Position numbers and translations under genes: made by a program. This document shows positions 1 to 7,828 of a stretch of 64,000 nucleotides of DNA, in pieces. The stretch's first letter is position 1. The number at the start of each line of letters is the position of its first letter. The notes under the pieces were generated by a model. It was not told the origin of the DNA and searched no databases. It worked only from the letters and a program-made list of their open reading frames with translations. The stretch covers positions 101,878 to 165,877 of the forward strand of contig VGVM01000001.1 in NCBI GenBank assembly GCA_016874035.1, read 5' to 3'. The stretch is from Gemmatimonadota bacterium (GTDB taxonomy: Bacteria > Gemmatimonadota > Gemmatimonadetes > Gemmatimonadales > Gemmatimonadaceae).

Positions 1-492
1 GCGGATCGGCTTGAGGAATGGCTCACTGAGCTTGTACGACCACCGTGCGTACCATGCGCCCGGGCGCGCACGTATCCATGACAGGACCACGCGCACGATC
101 AGCGCGAGCTGCAGCACGGCAAAGACCCACGTGATCGCGAGCCGGTACACTCCCCGGGCGCCGCCGTCCACGGCCGCAAGGGCGAACGCCAACTGCCCGC
201 GCAGGAAGTCCACTGCCGCCAGCAGCAGGATCCCACTGAACACCACGAACCCGGCGGCCCACCACGGCGCGTGCGCCGGGAGGCCGCCGGATCGCACCAC
301 CACCCGCTCAATCGGCATGACCCACGGGTCAACCCATCGCCGAAACAGGCGCGCCACGCCGCCGAACGGGTTCAGCCGGCGCGTGCGGACCATCCAATCG
401 AGCGTCGCCACCAGCGCCAGCGCTACCGCGAGTGCAAGCAAGGTCGGTCGCAGGAACGCGGCGAACGAGTCGAGGTACGACAGCAGGCTCAC
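1..492 (-). CDS. YggT family integral membrane protein (3' end outside window)
   Basis: A GTG start at 492 with an AGGGA-type ribosome binding site just upstream opens a frame that runs off the left edge without a stop (164 residues visible). The protein has a hydrophobic segment near residues 12-35, one near 78-97 and one near 115-140, separated by basic loops. The last visible residues, EPFLKPIR, match the conserved end of a YggT repeat, in which a membrane helix is followed by a P-x-R-P-I-R type motif. YggT proteins are small inner-membrane proteins linked to osmotic tolerance and division or membrane organisation, with no known enzymatic role. The family call comes from sequence character and the C-terminal motif. 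Confidence 0.72.
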   Translation of the reverse strand, partial: MSLLSYLDSFAAFLRPTLLALAVALALVATLDWMVRTRRLNPFGGVARLFRRWVDPWVMPIERVVVRSGGLPAHAPWWAAGFVVFSGILLLAAVDFLRGQLAFALAAVDGGARGVYRLAITWVFAVLQLALIVRVVLSWIRARPGAWYARWSYKLSEPFLKPIR

Positions 493-782
493 CGCGAGTC
501 CCTCGAGGACCGGGAGCGGGGCAGTCCTGTGTCCTCGGTCACATCACCCGATATTCGGGGTAACACTGCGGTGACACCCCCCGGTACCATCGGGTAAACA
601 TCTATGCGGTGCAAAACCGCGTGTGATTGTGTGATTAGCACGCTGGTCAACACACGAGAAACATGTCACGCCGGAGCTGTCGTTGAACGCCAGGCCAACG
701 TCGGTGACGTATCGGGGCCAGATAGCCATTTGGGGCGTCAGGGGGTAATCTGACACACCTGTTTGCGTTCAAACGCGCCCCT
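493..782. other. Intergenic region between divergent yggT-like and ECF sigma genes
   Basis: This 290-base stretch separates two divergently transcribed genes and has lower GC than its surroundings, so it should hold both promoters. I see no convincing open frame on either strand and no tRNA-like fold. I could not pick out an ECF-type promoter pair with confidence. Confidence 0.5.
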
Positions 783-1325
783 GTGAACGACTTCGATCCG
801 TCCCTCCCGATCCGCGCCAAGCGAGGCGACGATCAGGCGTTCATCCAGCTCGTGGAGCACTACTACCCACGCTGCCTCCGGTTCGCCCGGAACATGCTGG
901 GGAGTGAGCAGGACGCTGAAGAGGCCGTGCAGGATACGTTCGTGCGGGTCCATGACAGTTTTCCCAGGTTCCGCGAGGACGCCCGGTTTGACCCCTGGCT
1001 CTTCCAGATCCTGGCCAACCGATGCCGAACCTTGATGGCCCGCAACCGCCGCCATCGTTCCGTCATCGAATACGGGGAGATTCCGCTCACGGCATCGGCC
1101 GAGCATGAGATCGGCGCGGATTGGGCGGAGGAAGTACGGGTGGTACTCGACACCCTGCCGGTGGAGCAGCGGGAGGCGTTCCTGCTCCGACATGTGGAAG
1201 ACCTATCGTACGAGGACATTTCCGCGATGACGGGAGCGGGGCTCTCGGCGCTGCGGATGCGGGTCAAGCGAGCGTGCGATGCACTTCGCACGCGATTGAC
1301 CGAGGTGACTGAAAGTGAACGATGA
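783..1325 (+). CDS. ECF-family RNA polymerase sigma factor
   Basis: This 180-residue protein starts at a GTG and is the usual size for an extracytoplasmic-function sigma factor. Region 2 covers about residues 17-85 and includes the DAEEAVQDTFVRV segment and an F-x-x-W-L-F-x-I-L-x-N-R-C block for -10 recognition and core binding. Region 4 covers about 118-175, with LPVEQREAFLLRH followed by a helix-turn-helix that includes SYEDISAMTG. There is no region 3, as expected for ECF factors. The stop overlaps the start of the next gene by 11 bases, so the two are probably translationally coupled, as sigma and anti-sigma genes often are. The start is not preceded by a clear Shine-Dalgarno site, so it is the least certain part. 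Confidence 0.93.
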   Translation: MNDFDPSLPIRAKRGDDQAFIQLVEHYYPRCLRFARNMLGSEQDAEEAVQDTFVRVHDSFPRFREDARFDPWLFQILANRCRTLMARNRRHRSVIEYGEIPLTASAEHEIGADWAEEVRVVLDTLPVEQREAFLLRHVEDLSYEDISAMTGAGLSALRMRVKRACDALRTRLTEVTESER

Positions 1326-1905
1326 ACGAGACGAAATGATCGAGCGCGCAGCGCGGGTGCTGCGCACACCGCCCCAGGTGCGGAGCGGCACGGTGGCTCG
1401 GGTGCTGATGGCCGTACGCGCACGACATGCCCGCCCGGCGTCGCGCTGGCAGCGCGCGCTCTGGTGGGTCGCGGACACGTCGATCTCGGCACGCGGCGCC
1501 GCGGTCCTTGCCGCCGCGTCGCTGGCAATCGGGTTCGTGGCGCGCGGCACTGTGGCGACCAGTGAGCCGATCGTGGTCGCGAGCGGCCCGAGCATCGAGC
1601 TCCAGCCGGTCGCGGACGGCGACGCGGCCGAACGACCGGTGCCGGTGGCGCTCGTCTTCGAGCAGGCCAACGCGCGCGACGTGGCGGTCGTCGGCGATTT
1701 CAACGGTTGGGACAGGGCCGCGAGCCCCATGGTCCGCGCCGGCACTGAGGGGCCATGGACGGCCACGGTGCTCGCCAAGCCGGGCCGCCACACCTACGCC
1801 TTCATCGTTGACGGGACGACCTTGGTCGCGGATCCGAATGCCGCCAAGGCCACGAGCAATGACTTCCGCGGCGACGCGTCCGTGATGATCGTTCGGCCGG
1901 ACTGA
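1315..1905 (+). CDS. Single-pass membrane protein with AMPK/CBM48-type glycogen-binding domain; candidate anti-sigma factor
   Basis: The GTG start at 1315 has GAGGTGA six bases upstream and overlaps the sigma gene. The protein (196 residues) has about 55 basic cytoplasmic residues, one membrane helix near residues 58-76, a linker, and a C-terminal domain (about 105-195). That domain has the E-set glycogen-binding signature seen in AMPK-beta and CBM48 proteins, including VVGDFNGWD, a W near 150, and YAFIVDG. The layout (short cytoplasmic part, one helix, outer sensor) and the overlap with an ECF gene suggest an anti-sigma factor, but the zinc-binding H-x3-C-x2-C motif of classical ZAS anti-sigma proteins is absent. 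Domain identity is well supported; the anti-sigma role is inferred from context. Confidence 0.75.
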   Translation: MNDERDEMIERAARVLRTPPQVRSGTVARVLMAVRARHARPASRWQRALWWVADTSISARGAAVLAAASLAIGFVARGTVATSEPIVVASGPSIELQPVADGDAAERPVPVALVFEQANARDVAVVGDFNGWDRAASPMVRAGTEGPWTATVLAKPGRHTYAFIVDGTTLVADPNAAKATSNDFRGDASVMIVRPD

Positions 1906-2612
1906 TGAGGCCGACCATGCGGCTCAACCGGCGAAGGGGCGTCCTGCGGACGTTGGCGGGCATTTGCGCTATGGTACCCGTCGGCGTATTCGCGGGCGGC
2001 GTGGTGGGCGCCTTGGGCGTCGTCAGCGCGCCGGCGTCCCTCGCTGCGCAGGAAACCCGGCTGCTGCTGATCAGTGACGACGGCACCCGGGACGCCGTTC
2101 GCCGGTTCCTCGATGCCGCCCGCGTGCGCGGCACGCCGACGGAGCCGCTGGTGTCACGGGCGCTCGAAGGCGTCGCGTTCCGCGCCACCCCGAAGGAGAT
2201 CGAGCGTGCCCTGGCGGCCCTCGAGAAACGGCTCAAGAAATCCCGCGAGTTGCTGGGCGCGAACTCCACGGTTGACGAACTGGCCGCCGGCGCCGACGCG
2301 CTGGCGCACGGCGCGCCGGAATCGGCGCTGCGCGACATGCGGCGGATCGCTCCCGGGCGCCGGCTGACCGTCGAGCTCGGCGTACTCACCGAGCTGCTCG
2401 CCAAGGACATTGCCCCCAAGACGGCGGCGACCATGGTGCTGCGTTTGATGGCGCGCGGCGCGAGCGGCACGCAACTTACCGAACTCAATGCCGCCGTTCA
2501 GAAGGATGTCGCCCTTGGCGTCAAACCCGTCTCAGCGCTCGAACTGCGCGGACGTGGCGTCATGTCGCTCCTCCCGCCCGCGGGCAGCGTCGTCACGGCG
2601 CAGAAGCGCTAG
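1905..2612 (+). CDS. Exported protein of unknown function in the ECF/CBM48 operon
   Basis: The ATG overlaps the upstream TGA (TGATG), so translation is probably coupled. The product has 235 residues. The N-terminus carries RRR, then a long hydrophobic stretch rich in Val, Gly and Ala, ending in SLAAQ, which looks like a Sec signal peptide (residues 1-48). The mature part is mostly predicted helix with many charged residues, for example around KEIERALAALEKRLKKS (about residues 93-115). I do not recognise a family. Its position between a candidate membrane anti-sigma factor and a probable envelope protein suggests a periplasmic partner in that system. Confidence 0.7.
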   Translation: MRPTMRLNRRRGVLRTLAGICAMVPVGVFAGGVVGALGVVSAPASLAAQETRLLLISDDGTRDAVRRFLDAARVRGTPTEPLVSRALEGVAFRATPKEIERALAALEKRLKKSRELLGANSTVDELAAGADALAHGAPESALRDMRRIAPGRRLTVELGVLTELLAKDIAPKTAATMVLRLMARGASGTQLTELNAAVQKDVALGVKPVSALELRGRGVMSLLPPAGSVVTAQKR

Positions 2613-2631
2613 CGACGACCGGTTCCATCCC

Positions 2632-2658
2632 AGCGGGCAGCCCTTGCGGCTGCCCGCT
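2632..2658 (+). terminator. Hairpin with 11-bp perfect stem and T-rich tail
   Basis: The arms at 2632-2642 and 2648-2658 are perfect inverted repeats of AGCGGGCAGCC with a five-base loop, followed by TTGTATTT. This has the shape of a weak intrinsic terminator 20 bases after the stop at 2612. It overlaps the best start of the next gene, so it may be an attenuator or a translation-control hairpin instead. Confidence 0.5.
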
Positions 2659-3795
2659 TTGTATTTCGGTGTAGCGACGGCCCTCACCATCGTCGCGCCG
2701 CGGTACGCCGAGGCGCAGACCCGGAACGACCTCCGGATCGAGGCCGGCGTCGCACAGATCGTCCAGCCGTCTTCAGACGATCGGGTCGCCGCCACGTTGG
2801 GCATCATCCGTCACCGTGGCGATCCCACGCTGGCGTGGATCGCTTCCGGCAATGCCACGTGGGCGCGTGATAGCGTGGCGGCCGCGCAGCTCGCCATTGG
2901 CGCGGCCTGGCGGCCTTCGCCGGCCAGCAAGTGGCAGCTCGAGGCCGCTGGCGCCGGGGTGCTGTTTGCCCTCACGGATCCCTTCCGCGATGCGAGCGCG
3001 TCGGCCGGCGCGCGCGCGCGTTGGTTGCGCTGGTCATCGCTCTCGGCGAGCGCGGGCGCGGCCGCCGGACGCACGGTGCGTTCGGCGGGGACGGCGGCGT
3101 CACGCCAGATGGACCTCGGCATCTCGGTCGCAGCCGGCTCGGCGGCGATCGATCTCGCGGTACGCGACGTCGGCAGCACGGACGGCCTGCTGCTCGAGGC
3201 AAGCCAGGTGACGACGCGCGACGGGTCGCGGGAGTTCGACCTGCGCGACTTCGTCGCGTCGGTTGCATTTGAGCGCGGTCCGATCGAGCTCTCATTGGTC
3301 GAGACAATCCGGCGCGGCCGGGCGTCAACGATCGCCGAGCAAGCGGCATTCATGGCGGCCGCGACGTGGCATGTGACCGCGCGGTACGCGCTGGTGGTGA
3401 CCAGCGGTCGCCAGCTTGCCGACCCGGTGCGAGGGGCACCGGATGCCACGGTGACCCAGATAGCGGTCCGGCGGTCGGTGACGTCGCTGGACAACGAGGT
3501 GGCGCCTCGCGCGAGCGAGGCGTCCGTCAGCGTGACCCGGGTCGGCGAGCAGCGGATCGTGGTCCTGCGCGTGGCGGTGCCCGCGGCGACCCGTGTGGAA
3601 GTGGCCGGGAATTTCTCGGGCTGGGAGCCCGTCGAGGGCGAACGACGCGATGGCGCCTGGGAGGCCCGCATCCCGCTCGGCCCGGGCCGATACCGGATCG
3701 CCTACCGTCTCGACGGCGGCCCATGGCTGGCGCCCGCCGGGCTCGCCCGGCTCCGGGAGTTTAGCGGGGAGGTCGGCCTCCTGGTCGTGCCCTGA
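2644..3795 (+). CDS. Exported, probably outer-membrane-associated protein with C-terminal AMPK/CBM48-type domain
   Basis: The open frame reaches back to 2488, but its first 52 residues look like a shadow of the previous gene. A TTG at 2644 gives a clean signal peptide (about 25 residues, ending in EAQ) and a 383-residue product. The middle (about residues 30-290) alternates short hydrophobic and polar stretches, as in a beta-rich envelope protein, possibly a small barrel. The last 75 residues hold a second glycogen-binding-type E-set domain with VEVAGNFSGWEPV, a W near the middle, and YRIAYRLDGGPW. The same domain type occurs in the candidate anti-sigma factor two genes upstream. I infer a shared carbohydrate-related or structural role; no ligand can be deduced from sequence alone. 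Confidence 0.68.
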   Translation: MRLPALYFGVATALTIVAPRYAEAQTRNDLRIEAGVAQIVQPSSDDRVAATLGIIRHRGDPTLAWIASGNATWARDSVAAAQLAIGAAWRPSPASKWQLEAAGAGVLFALTDPFRDASASAGARARWLRWSSLSASAGAAAGRTVRSAGTAASRQMDLGISVAAGSAAIDLAVRDVGSTDGLLLEASQVTTRDGSREFDLRDFVASVAFERGPIELSLVETIRRGRASTIAEQAAFMAAATWHVTARYALVVTSGRQLADPVRGAPDATVTQIAVRRSVTSLDNEVAPRASEASVSVTRVGEQRIVVLRVAVPAATRVEVAGNFSGWEPVEGERRDGAWEARIPLGPGRYRIAYRLDGGPWLAPAGLARLREFSGEVGLLVVP

Positions 3796-3930
3796 ACGGC
3801 CCGTTTTGCCCCTGATCGCGGCTGGCGGCGGCCCGTCGCGTCGCTGAAATTAGAGGGTCGTACCGGCCAGGCTCGGCCAGTCAGGCACCCATCCGGGTGC
3901 GACACCACCGCAGGCGATCAGGGGGTACCG

Positions 3931-5229
3931 ATGCACACGTCCCGTCGCACCTTCGTTCGCGGCCTCGCGGCCGCAGGCGTTGCGTTCCCTGCATTCCGTG
4001 AGGATGCGTTCGCGCACCTCTTCCGCGCGAACACGATCGCCGGCGAAAAGTCGGCCGCGGCAGTCGCCGAGGATGAACTCTACTGGTCCGAGATTGCGCG
4101 CGCGTTCGACGCCGACCGGACGATGATCAACCTGAACAACGGCGGAATCTCGCCGACGCCGAGCCACGTGCTCGAGCAGATGATCCGCGACCTGAAGTTC
4201 ACGAACGAGCTCCCGGTCGAGCACATGTGGCGCATCCTGCAGCCGCGCATGGAGAGCACCCGCCGCGAGCTGGCGAAGGAGTTCGGCTGCAGTCCGGACG
4301 AGATGGCGATCGTCCGGAACGCGAGTGAGGCGCTCGAGATCATGATCTACGGGATCGATCTCCAGCGGGGCGACGAAGTGCTGGTGACGAACCAGAACTA
4401 CGGCCGGATGATCACGACGTGGCAGCAGCGGGAGCGTCGCGAGGGGATCGTCCTCAAGCAGATCTCGTTCAAGGTTCCGCCGCCGTCGGACCAGTACATC
4501 GTGGACCAGTTCAGGGCCGCGATCACGCCGCGCACGAAGGTCATCGAGATCACGCACATCACGAACCTCACGGGCCAGGTCCTGCCGGTGCGCGAGATCA
4601 TGCGCATGGCGAAGCCGCTGGGCATCGAGGTCTTCGTGGACGGCGCCCACGCGTTCGGCCAGTGGCCGATGAAGCGCGACGAGCTCGAGGTGGATTTCTA
4701 TGGCACCTCGCTGCACAAGTGGCTGCACGCACCGATCGGCGCGGGCTTCCTGTACGTGCGGCAGTCGAAGATCCCGAAGTTGTGGCCGCTGATGGCCGCC
4801 GCGGAGAGCCAGGCAAGCGATATCCGGAAGTACGAGGAGATCGGGACGCACCCGCAGGCGAACTTCAACGCGGTGTCGGCGGCGCTCGCGTTTTCGCAGG
4901 GGATGGGGCTGGATCGCAAGATCGCGCGACTCCGGTACCTGCGCGACCGCTGGGCGAAGCGCCTGATGAGCGAGAGCGACCGGGTGAAGGTGCTCACGCA
5001 GCTCGGGCCGGACCGGAGTGGCGCGATCGGGTTCTTCAACGTGGACGGGCTCGACCCCGCCAAGCTCGGCGGCTGGCTGCTCGAAAAGTACCGGATCGTC
5101 AACACGCCGATCATTCATCCCGAGTTTCAGGGCATCCGTATTACGCCGAGCGTGTACACCACGCCCGCGGAGATCGACACGTTCGCCGACGCGGTGTTGA
5201 AGGCGATTAAGTCTGGCATTGCATCGTAA
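3931..5229 (+). CDS. Tat-exported PLP-dependent enzyme, class V aminotransferase fold
   Basis: The ATG at 3931 has AGGGGG upstream. The 432-residue protein opens with a twin-arginine signal (SRRTFVRGLAAAG), so it should be exported folded with its cofactor. The class V (isopenicillin-N epimerase / cysteine desulfurase-like) fold is shown by the acceptor-binding DGAHAFGQW motif (Asp and His contacting PLP), the SLHKW motif with K263 as the likely Schiff-base lysine, and GAGFLYVR. Substrate is unknown: this superfamily includes epimerases, desulfurases and kynureninase-like enzymes. A second Tat-exported member lies at 11759-13087, so the two may work in the same envelope pathway. Confidence 0.88.
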   Translation: MHTSRRTFVRGLAAAGVAFPAFREDAFAHLFRANTIAGEKSAAAVAEDELYWSEIARAFDADRTMINLNNGGISPTPSHVLEQMIRDLKFTNELPVEHMWRILQPRMESTRRELAKEFGCSPDEMAIVRNASEALEIMIYGIDLQRGDEVLVTNQNYGRMITTWQQRERREGIVLKQISFKVPPPSDQYIVDQFRAAITPRTKVIEITHITNLTGQVLPVREIMRMAKPLGIEVFVDGAHAFGQWPMKRDELEVDFYGTSLHKWLHAPIGAGFLYVRQSKIPKLWPLMAAAESQASDIRKYEEIGTHPQANFNAVSAALAFSQGMGLDRKIARLRYLRDRWAKRLMSESDRVKVLTQLGPDRSGAIGFFNVDGLDPAKLGGWLLEKYRIVNTPIIHPEFQGIRITPSVYTTPAEIDTFADAVLKAIKSGIAS

Positions 5230-5238
5230 AGAGGAACC

Positions 5239-5904
5239 GTGGCTGCGAAGAAGAAGACCCCGAGCAAGTCCCCTGCGCCGAAGGCCGCACGCGGCAAGGC
5301 GGCAACCAAACCAGCCGCCAAGGTCGCGGCGAAGGTTGTGATTCCGGCTGAGCCATCCGACGAGATGGACTCGGCCGAGCGCAACGCCTCGTACGAAAAG
5401 GGCAAGTGGGCGCATGCGTTCAAGCGCGCCGATGGCGAGATCCGCTATTGGCTGGTCAAGACCGAACCGGACATCTTCGGGTTCGACGACCTGCTGCGCC
5501 GGCACGGTCGCACGACCTGCTGGGACGGCGTCCGGAACTACGCGGCGCGGAACTTCCTGCGCGACGCGATGAAGATGGGCGACAAGGTGCTCTTCTATCA
5601 CTCGATGACGGATGAGCAGTGCATCGTCGGCGAGTGCGAGGTCGCGCGCGAAGGGTATGTGGATCACACGGCGTTCGATCCCAAGCACCGGCACTTCGAT
5701 CGCGAGTCGAAGCAGGATGATCCGCAGTGGTACATGGTGGACCTGCGGGCGACGGCCCAGTACACGACGCCGGTGACGCTGGAGCAGATCAAGCGGAAGG
5801 CGGTGCTGAAGGACATGGTGCTGATCCGGATCCCGCGGCTCTCGGTGATTCCCGTGACGGACAAGGAATACAAGACGGTACGGGCGATGGCCGGGGAGAA
5901 GTAG
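5239..5904 (+). CDS. EVE domain protein with histone-H1-like basic N-terminal tail
   Basis: A GTG at 5239 lies nine bases after the preceding stop, with AGAGGAA as ribosome binding site. The first 35 residues are almost only Lys, Ala and Pro (AAKKKTPSKSPAPKAA-type), like bacterial histone-H1-like tails. After a linker, residues about 68-215 form an EVE domain: YWLVKTEPDIFGFDDL, the W-D-G-V-R-N-Y-A-A-R-N-F motif, and GDKVLFYHS. EVE domains are PUA-like folds that bind modified bases, and stand-alone members resemble THYN1. The tail suggests DNA or RNA contact. Being next to an exported enzyme gene does not point to a shared pathway. Confidence 0.88.
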   Translation: MAAKKKTPSKSPAPKAARGKAATKPAAKVAAKVVIPAEPSDEMDSAERNASYEKGKWAHAFKRADGEIRYWLVKTEPDIFGFDDLLRRHGRTTCWDGVRNYAARNFLRDAMKMGDKVLFYHSMTDEQCIVGECEVAREGYVDHTAFDPKHRHFDRESKQDDPQWYMVDLRATAQYTTPVTLEQIKRKAVLKDMVLIRIPRLSVIPVTDKEYKTVRAMAGEK

Positions 5905-5950
5905 TTTTTTCGATTCGCTGGATTTTCGTTCCGCGGCTGCAACTGCTTTA

Positions 5951-6046
5951 GCAGGGAAACGGCGGAAACAGCGGATCACGGCGGAGACGACAACTGCAAA
6001 TACTTGGGGGAACTGCGCCGGTGGCCTGAGTTGCGGCGCGCTGTTG
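5951..6046 (+). repeat. 96-base direct repeat, copy 1
   Basis: This 96-base unit begins GCAGGGAAACGGCGGAAAC and recurs at 6085-6180 with 7 mismatches and no gaps. It holds no credible open frame. It lies in the 366-base non-coding gap between the EVE gene and the propeller gene. Confidence 0.85.
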
Positions 6047-6084
6047 GAAACCGCCGTGGCTGCGCCCTAGCCGCCACTGCCTGG

Positions 6085-6180
6085 GCAGGGAAACGGCGGA
6101 AACCGCGGATCACGGCGGACACTACAACTGCAAATACTTGGGGGAACTACGCCGGTGGCCGGAGTCGCGGCGCGCCGTTG
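6085..6180 (+). repeat. 96-base direct repeat, copy 2
   Basis: This is the second copy, offset 134 bases from the first. Both share the block AACTGCAAATACTTGGGGGA. Its right end runs directly into an inverted half-copy: GGGGGAACTAC at 6140-6150 pairs with GTAGTTCCCCC at 6180-6190. Confidence 0.85.
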
Positions 6181-6270
6181 TAGTTCCCCCAGAGGTTGCA
6201 GTATCGGTTGTTATCTGTCGTTTCAGTTGTTTCCCTGCAAAAGCAGTCGCCGTATCCGCAGTTTCGGCAC

Positions 6271-7767
6271 CTAAGGCGTAGCCGTACGCATCGGTGCCAT
6301 CTCCAACCGCACGCCACCGGGTCCCTCACGGAAACCCATGTACACCACCCCGGGCCCGAATCCGGCAATCACGCGGCCGGCGGGCAGCAGCACGCGATCC
6401 GTGAGCTTGCCTTGGGCGTTGATCACGTCATACACGGAGCCGCCGTTGTACACGGTGTTCGTGCGCACCCAGAGGTTGCCATCCATGTCGGCCTTTGTCG
6501 CGCCGGCGCCGAACGGCGGGGCGTAGTCGGGGAGTTCCGACGGATCCACGAAGTTGAGCGGCGGAATCTGCAGCGTCGTCTGCGACGGCGCGCCGCCAGC
6601 GGTTGCCCCAGGGGCGGCGCCGCGCGCGGGAGGCGCATCGCCACCACCCATCCGAAACTCCATGACTCGCATGCGGTCGCCCGCACCCGCGGCGGCCGCG
6701 CCGGCCGCCATCGCTTCGAAGCCTGCGAGCCCGGCGGCGCCGGCCATGCCCGCCAGCGCTGCCGCACCGCCCCCGGACTGCATCACCTGCATGGCGCGTT
6801 GCCGCTGCGCTTCCAGCGCCGTCTTCGCGGAATCAATGAACGCGACCTTGGCCGAATCGGTCAGGCGGATCCAATCGTGCGGGATCTTGTGCGATGCCGC
6901 CACCTTGCCCTCACCATCCACGTAATCCACGCGGAAATCCTGGCCCCGCACCAGGGCGACCCGACCGTCCGACGCGACGGCCCAGTCGTCCTCCACCTGC
7001 AGCGGGTTGAGCCGCGTGGTCACGCTCATCCGGCCATCGGTACCCCGATTCACGTTGATGTTCTGCCTTGGAATCTTGACGTGCCCGACCGTGTCCACCT
7101 TCCTTGTGTCGAGTGCGACCCGGACCACGGCGAGCGACTCCGGCAACTGTGGCATCTGGAACTGCGGCCCGTTGGCGCCCGGCGTTGGCGCGGCCATCCG
7201 GAACTGCGGCATCCCGCGGTACACGAGGCGGCCCTGGGCATCGAAGCCCGGAGTTCCGTTGGGGCCACCGATCAGCGAGATCACTTCGTTTGGCCGTGGG
7301 ACCGACATCACCCGAGTGACGTTGCCCGTCGGGTCAATCACGAGCATCGAGAGCGACTGCGGGTCCACGAAGAGCGTCGAGTCGCCCTTGTAGGCGATCA
7401 GTCCCGCCGCCCGCGAGCTGTACGCGTTCGCAGTCGCCGGGGTCGTGTCTGCGATCACCTTGAACGAGCCGAGCCCGGGCTCGAACATCAGGACGCGACG
7501 GCCGAAGTTGTCATTGACGAGCACACGCCCGTTCGGCAGTGCGCGGGCCTGAGACACGGCGCCGAGCAGCTCCGCGGACTTGGCCGTGGCGGAAGAGAGC
7601 GTGCGGATGGCCGGGAGCGCGCTGCTGGTCGCCGGTGCGGCGCCCTGCGCCAGGGCGCGCTGCGGCGCTGCGGCCAGCGAGATCGCGGCGAGCGACGCCA
7701 CGAGCCTGCGCGATGCGTGCGAGGCGGTTCGCGTGAACCGCGCGGAACAATGGGACGTGTAACTCAT
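6271..7767 (-). CDS. Exported beta-propeller-like protein of unknown function
   Basis: An upstream in-frame ATG exists at 7824, but the ATG at 7767 has GAGGG six bases upstream and begins a good signal peptide ending in ALAQ, giving 498 residues. The mature protein has repeated segments of the form ALPNGRVLVND, LIAYKGDSTLFVD and WAVASDGRVALVRG, typical of six-bladed or NHL-like propellers with about 45-residue blades. Residues about 345-435 are an Ala/Gly/Pro-rich low-complexity insert. It lies 62 bases downstream of the TonB-dependent receptor gene on the same strand, so the two may be co-transcribed and the propeller may be a periplasmic or surface partner. Function unknown. Confidence 0.72.
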   Translation of the reverse strand: MSYTSHCSARFTRTASHASRRLVASLAAISLAAAPQRALAQGAAPATSSALPAIRTLSSATAKSAELLGAVSQARALPNGRVLVNDNFGRRVLMFEPGLGSFKVIADTTPATANAYSSRAAGLIAYKGDSTLFVDPQSLSMLVIDPTGNVTRVMSVPRPNEVISLIGGPNGTPGFDAQGRLVYRGMPQFRMAAPTPGANGPQFQMPQLPESLAVVRVALDTRKVDTVGHVKIPRQNINVNRGTDGRMSVTTRLNPLQVEDDWAVASDGRVALVRGQDFRVDYVDGEGKVAASHKIPHDWIRLTDSAKVAFIDSAKTALEAQRQRAMQVMQSGGGAAALAGMAGAAGLAGFEAMAAGAAAAGAGDRMRVMEFRMGGGDAPPARGAAPGATAGGAPSQTTLQIPPLNFVDPSELPDYAPPFGAGATKADMDGNLWVRTNTVYNGGSVYDVINAQGKLTDRVLLPAGRVIAGFGPGVVYMGFREGPGGVRLEMAPMRTATP

Positions 7768-7828
7768 GGTCAACCCTCGATGAGTGCTGCTCTGAAGAAG
7801 TGCGGTAATGCGCGTAAGCGTCAATGAA

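Larger units (their letters stand above)
5943..6246. repeat. Composite inverted-repeat element (MITE- or REP-like)
   Basis: The outer ends are inverted repeats: 5943-5960 and 6229-6246 match at 17 of 18 positions when one is reverse-complemented. Inside are the two 96-base direct copies and a diverged inverted third copy (6180-6246). The whole can fold into a long hairpin. It sits after the EVE gene stop and before the end of the convergent propeller gene and has no coding potential. A non-autonomous mobile element or an extended terminator/REP cluster are both possible. Confidence 0.6.

Noticed and set aside
1-574. A 187-residue plus-strand open frame at the left edge
   Set aside because: It is antisense to the YggT-type protein, whose hydrophobic segments and C-terminal motif are coherent.
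2488-2643. The 52-residue N-terminal extension of the CBM48-type envelope protein
   Set aside because: The extension overlaps the upstream gene in another frame and looks like its shadow; the signal peptide fits a start at 2644.
3850-5979. A 709-residue open frame on the minus strand
   Set aside because: It is antisense to the class V enzyme and the EVE gene, both of which have clear domain signatures.
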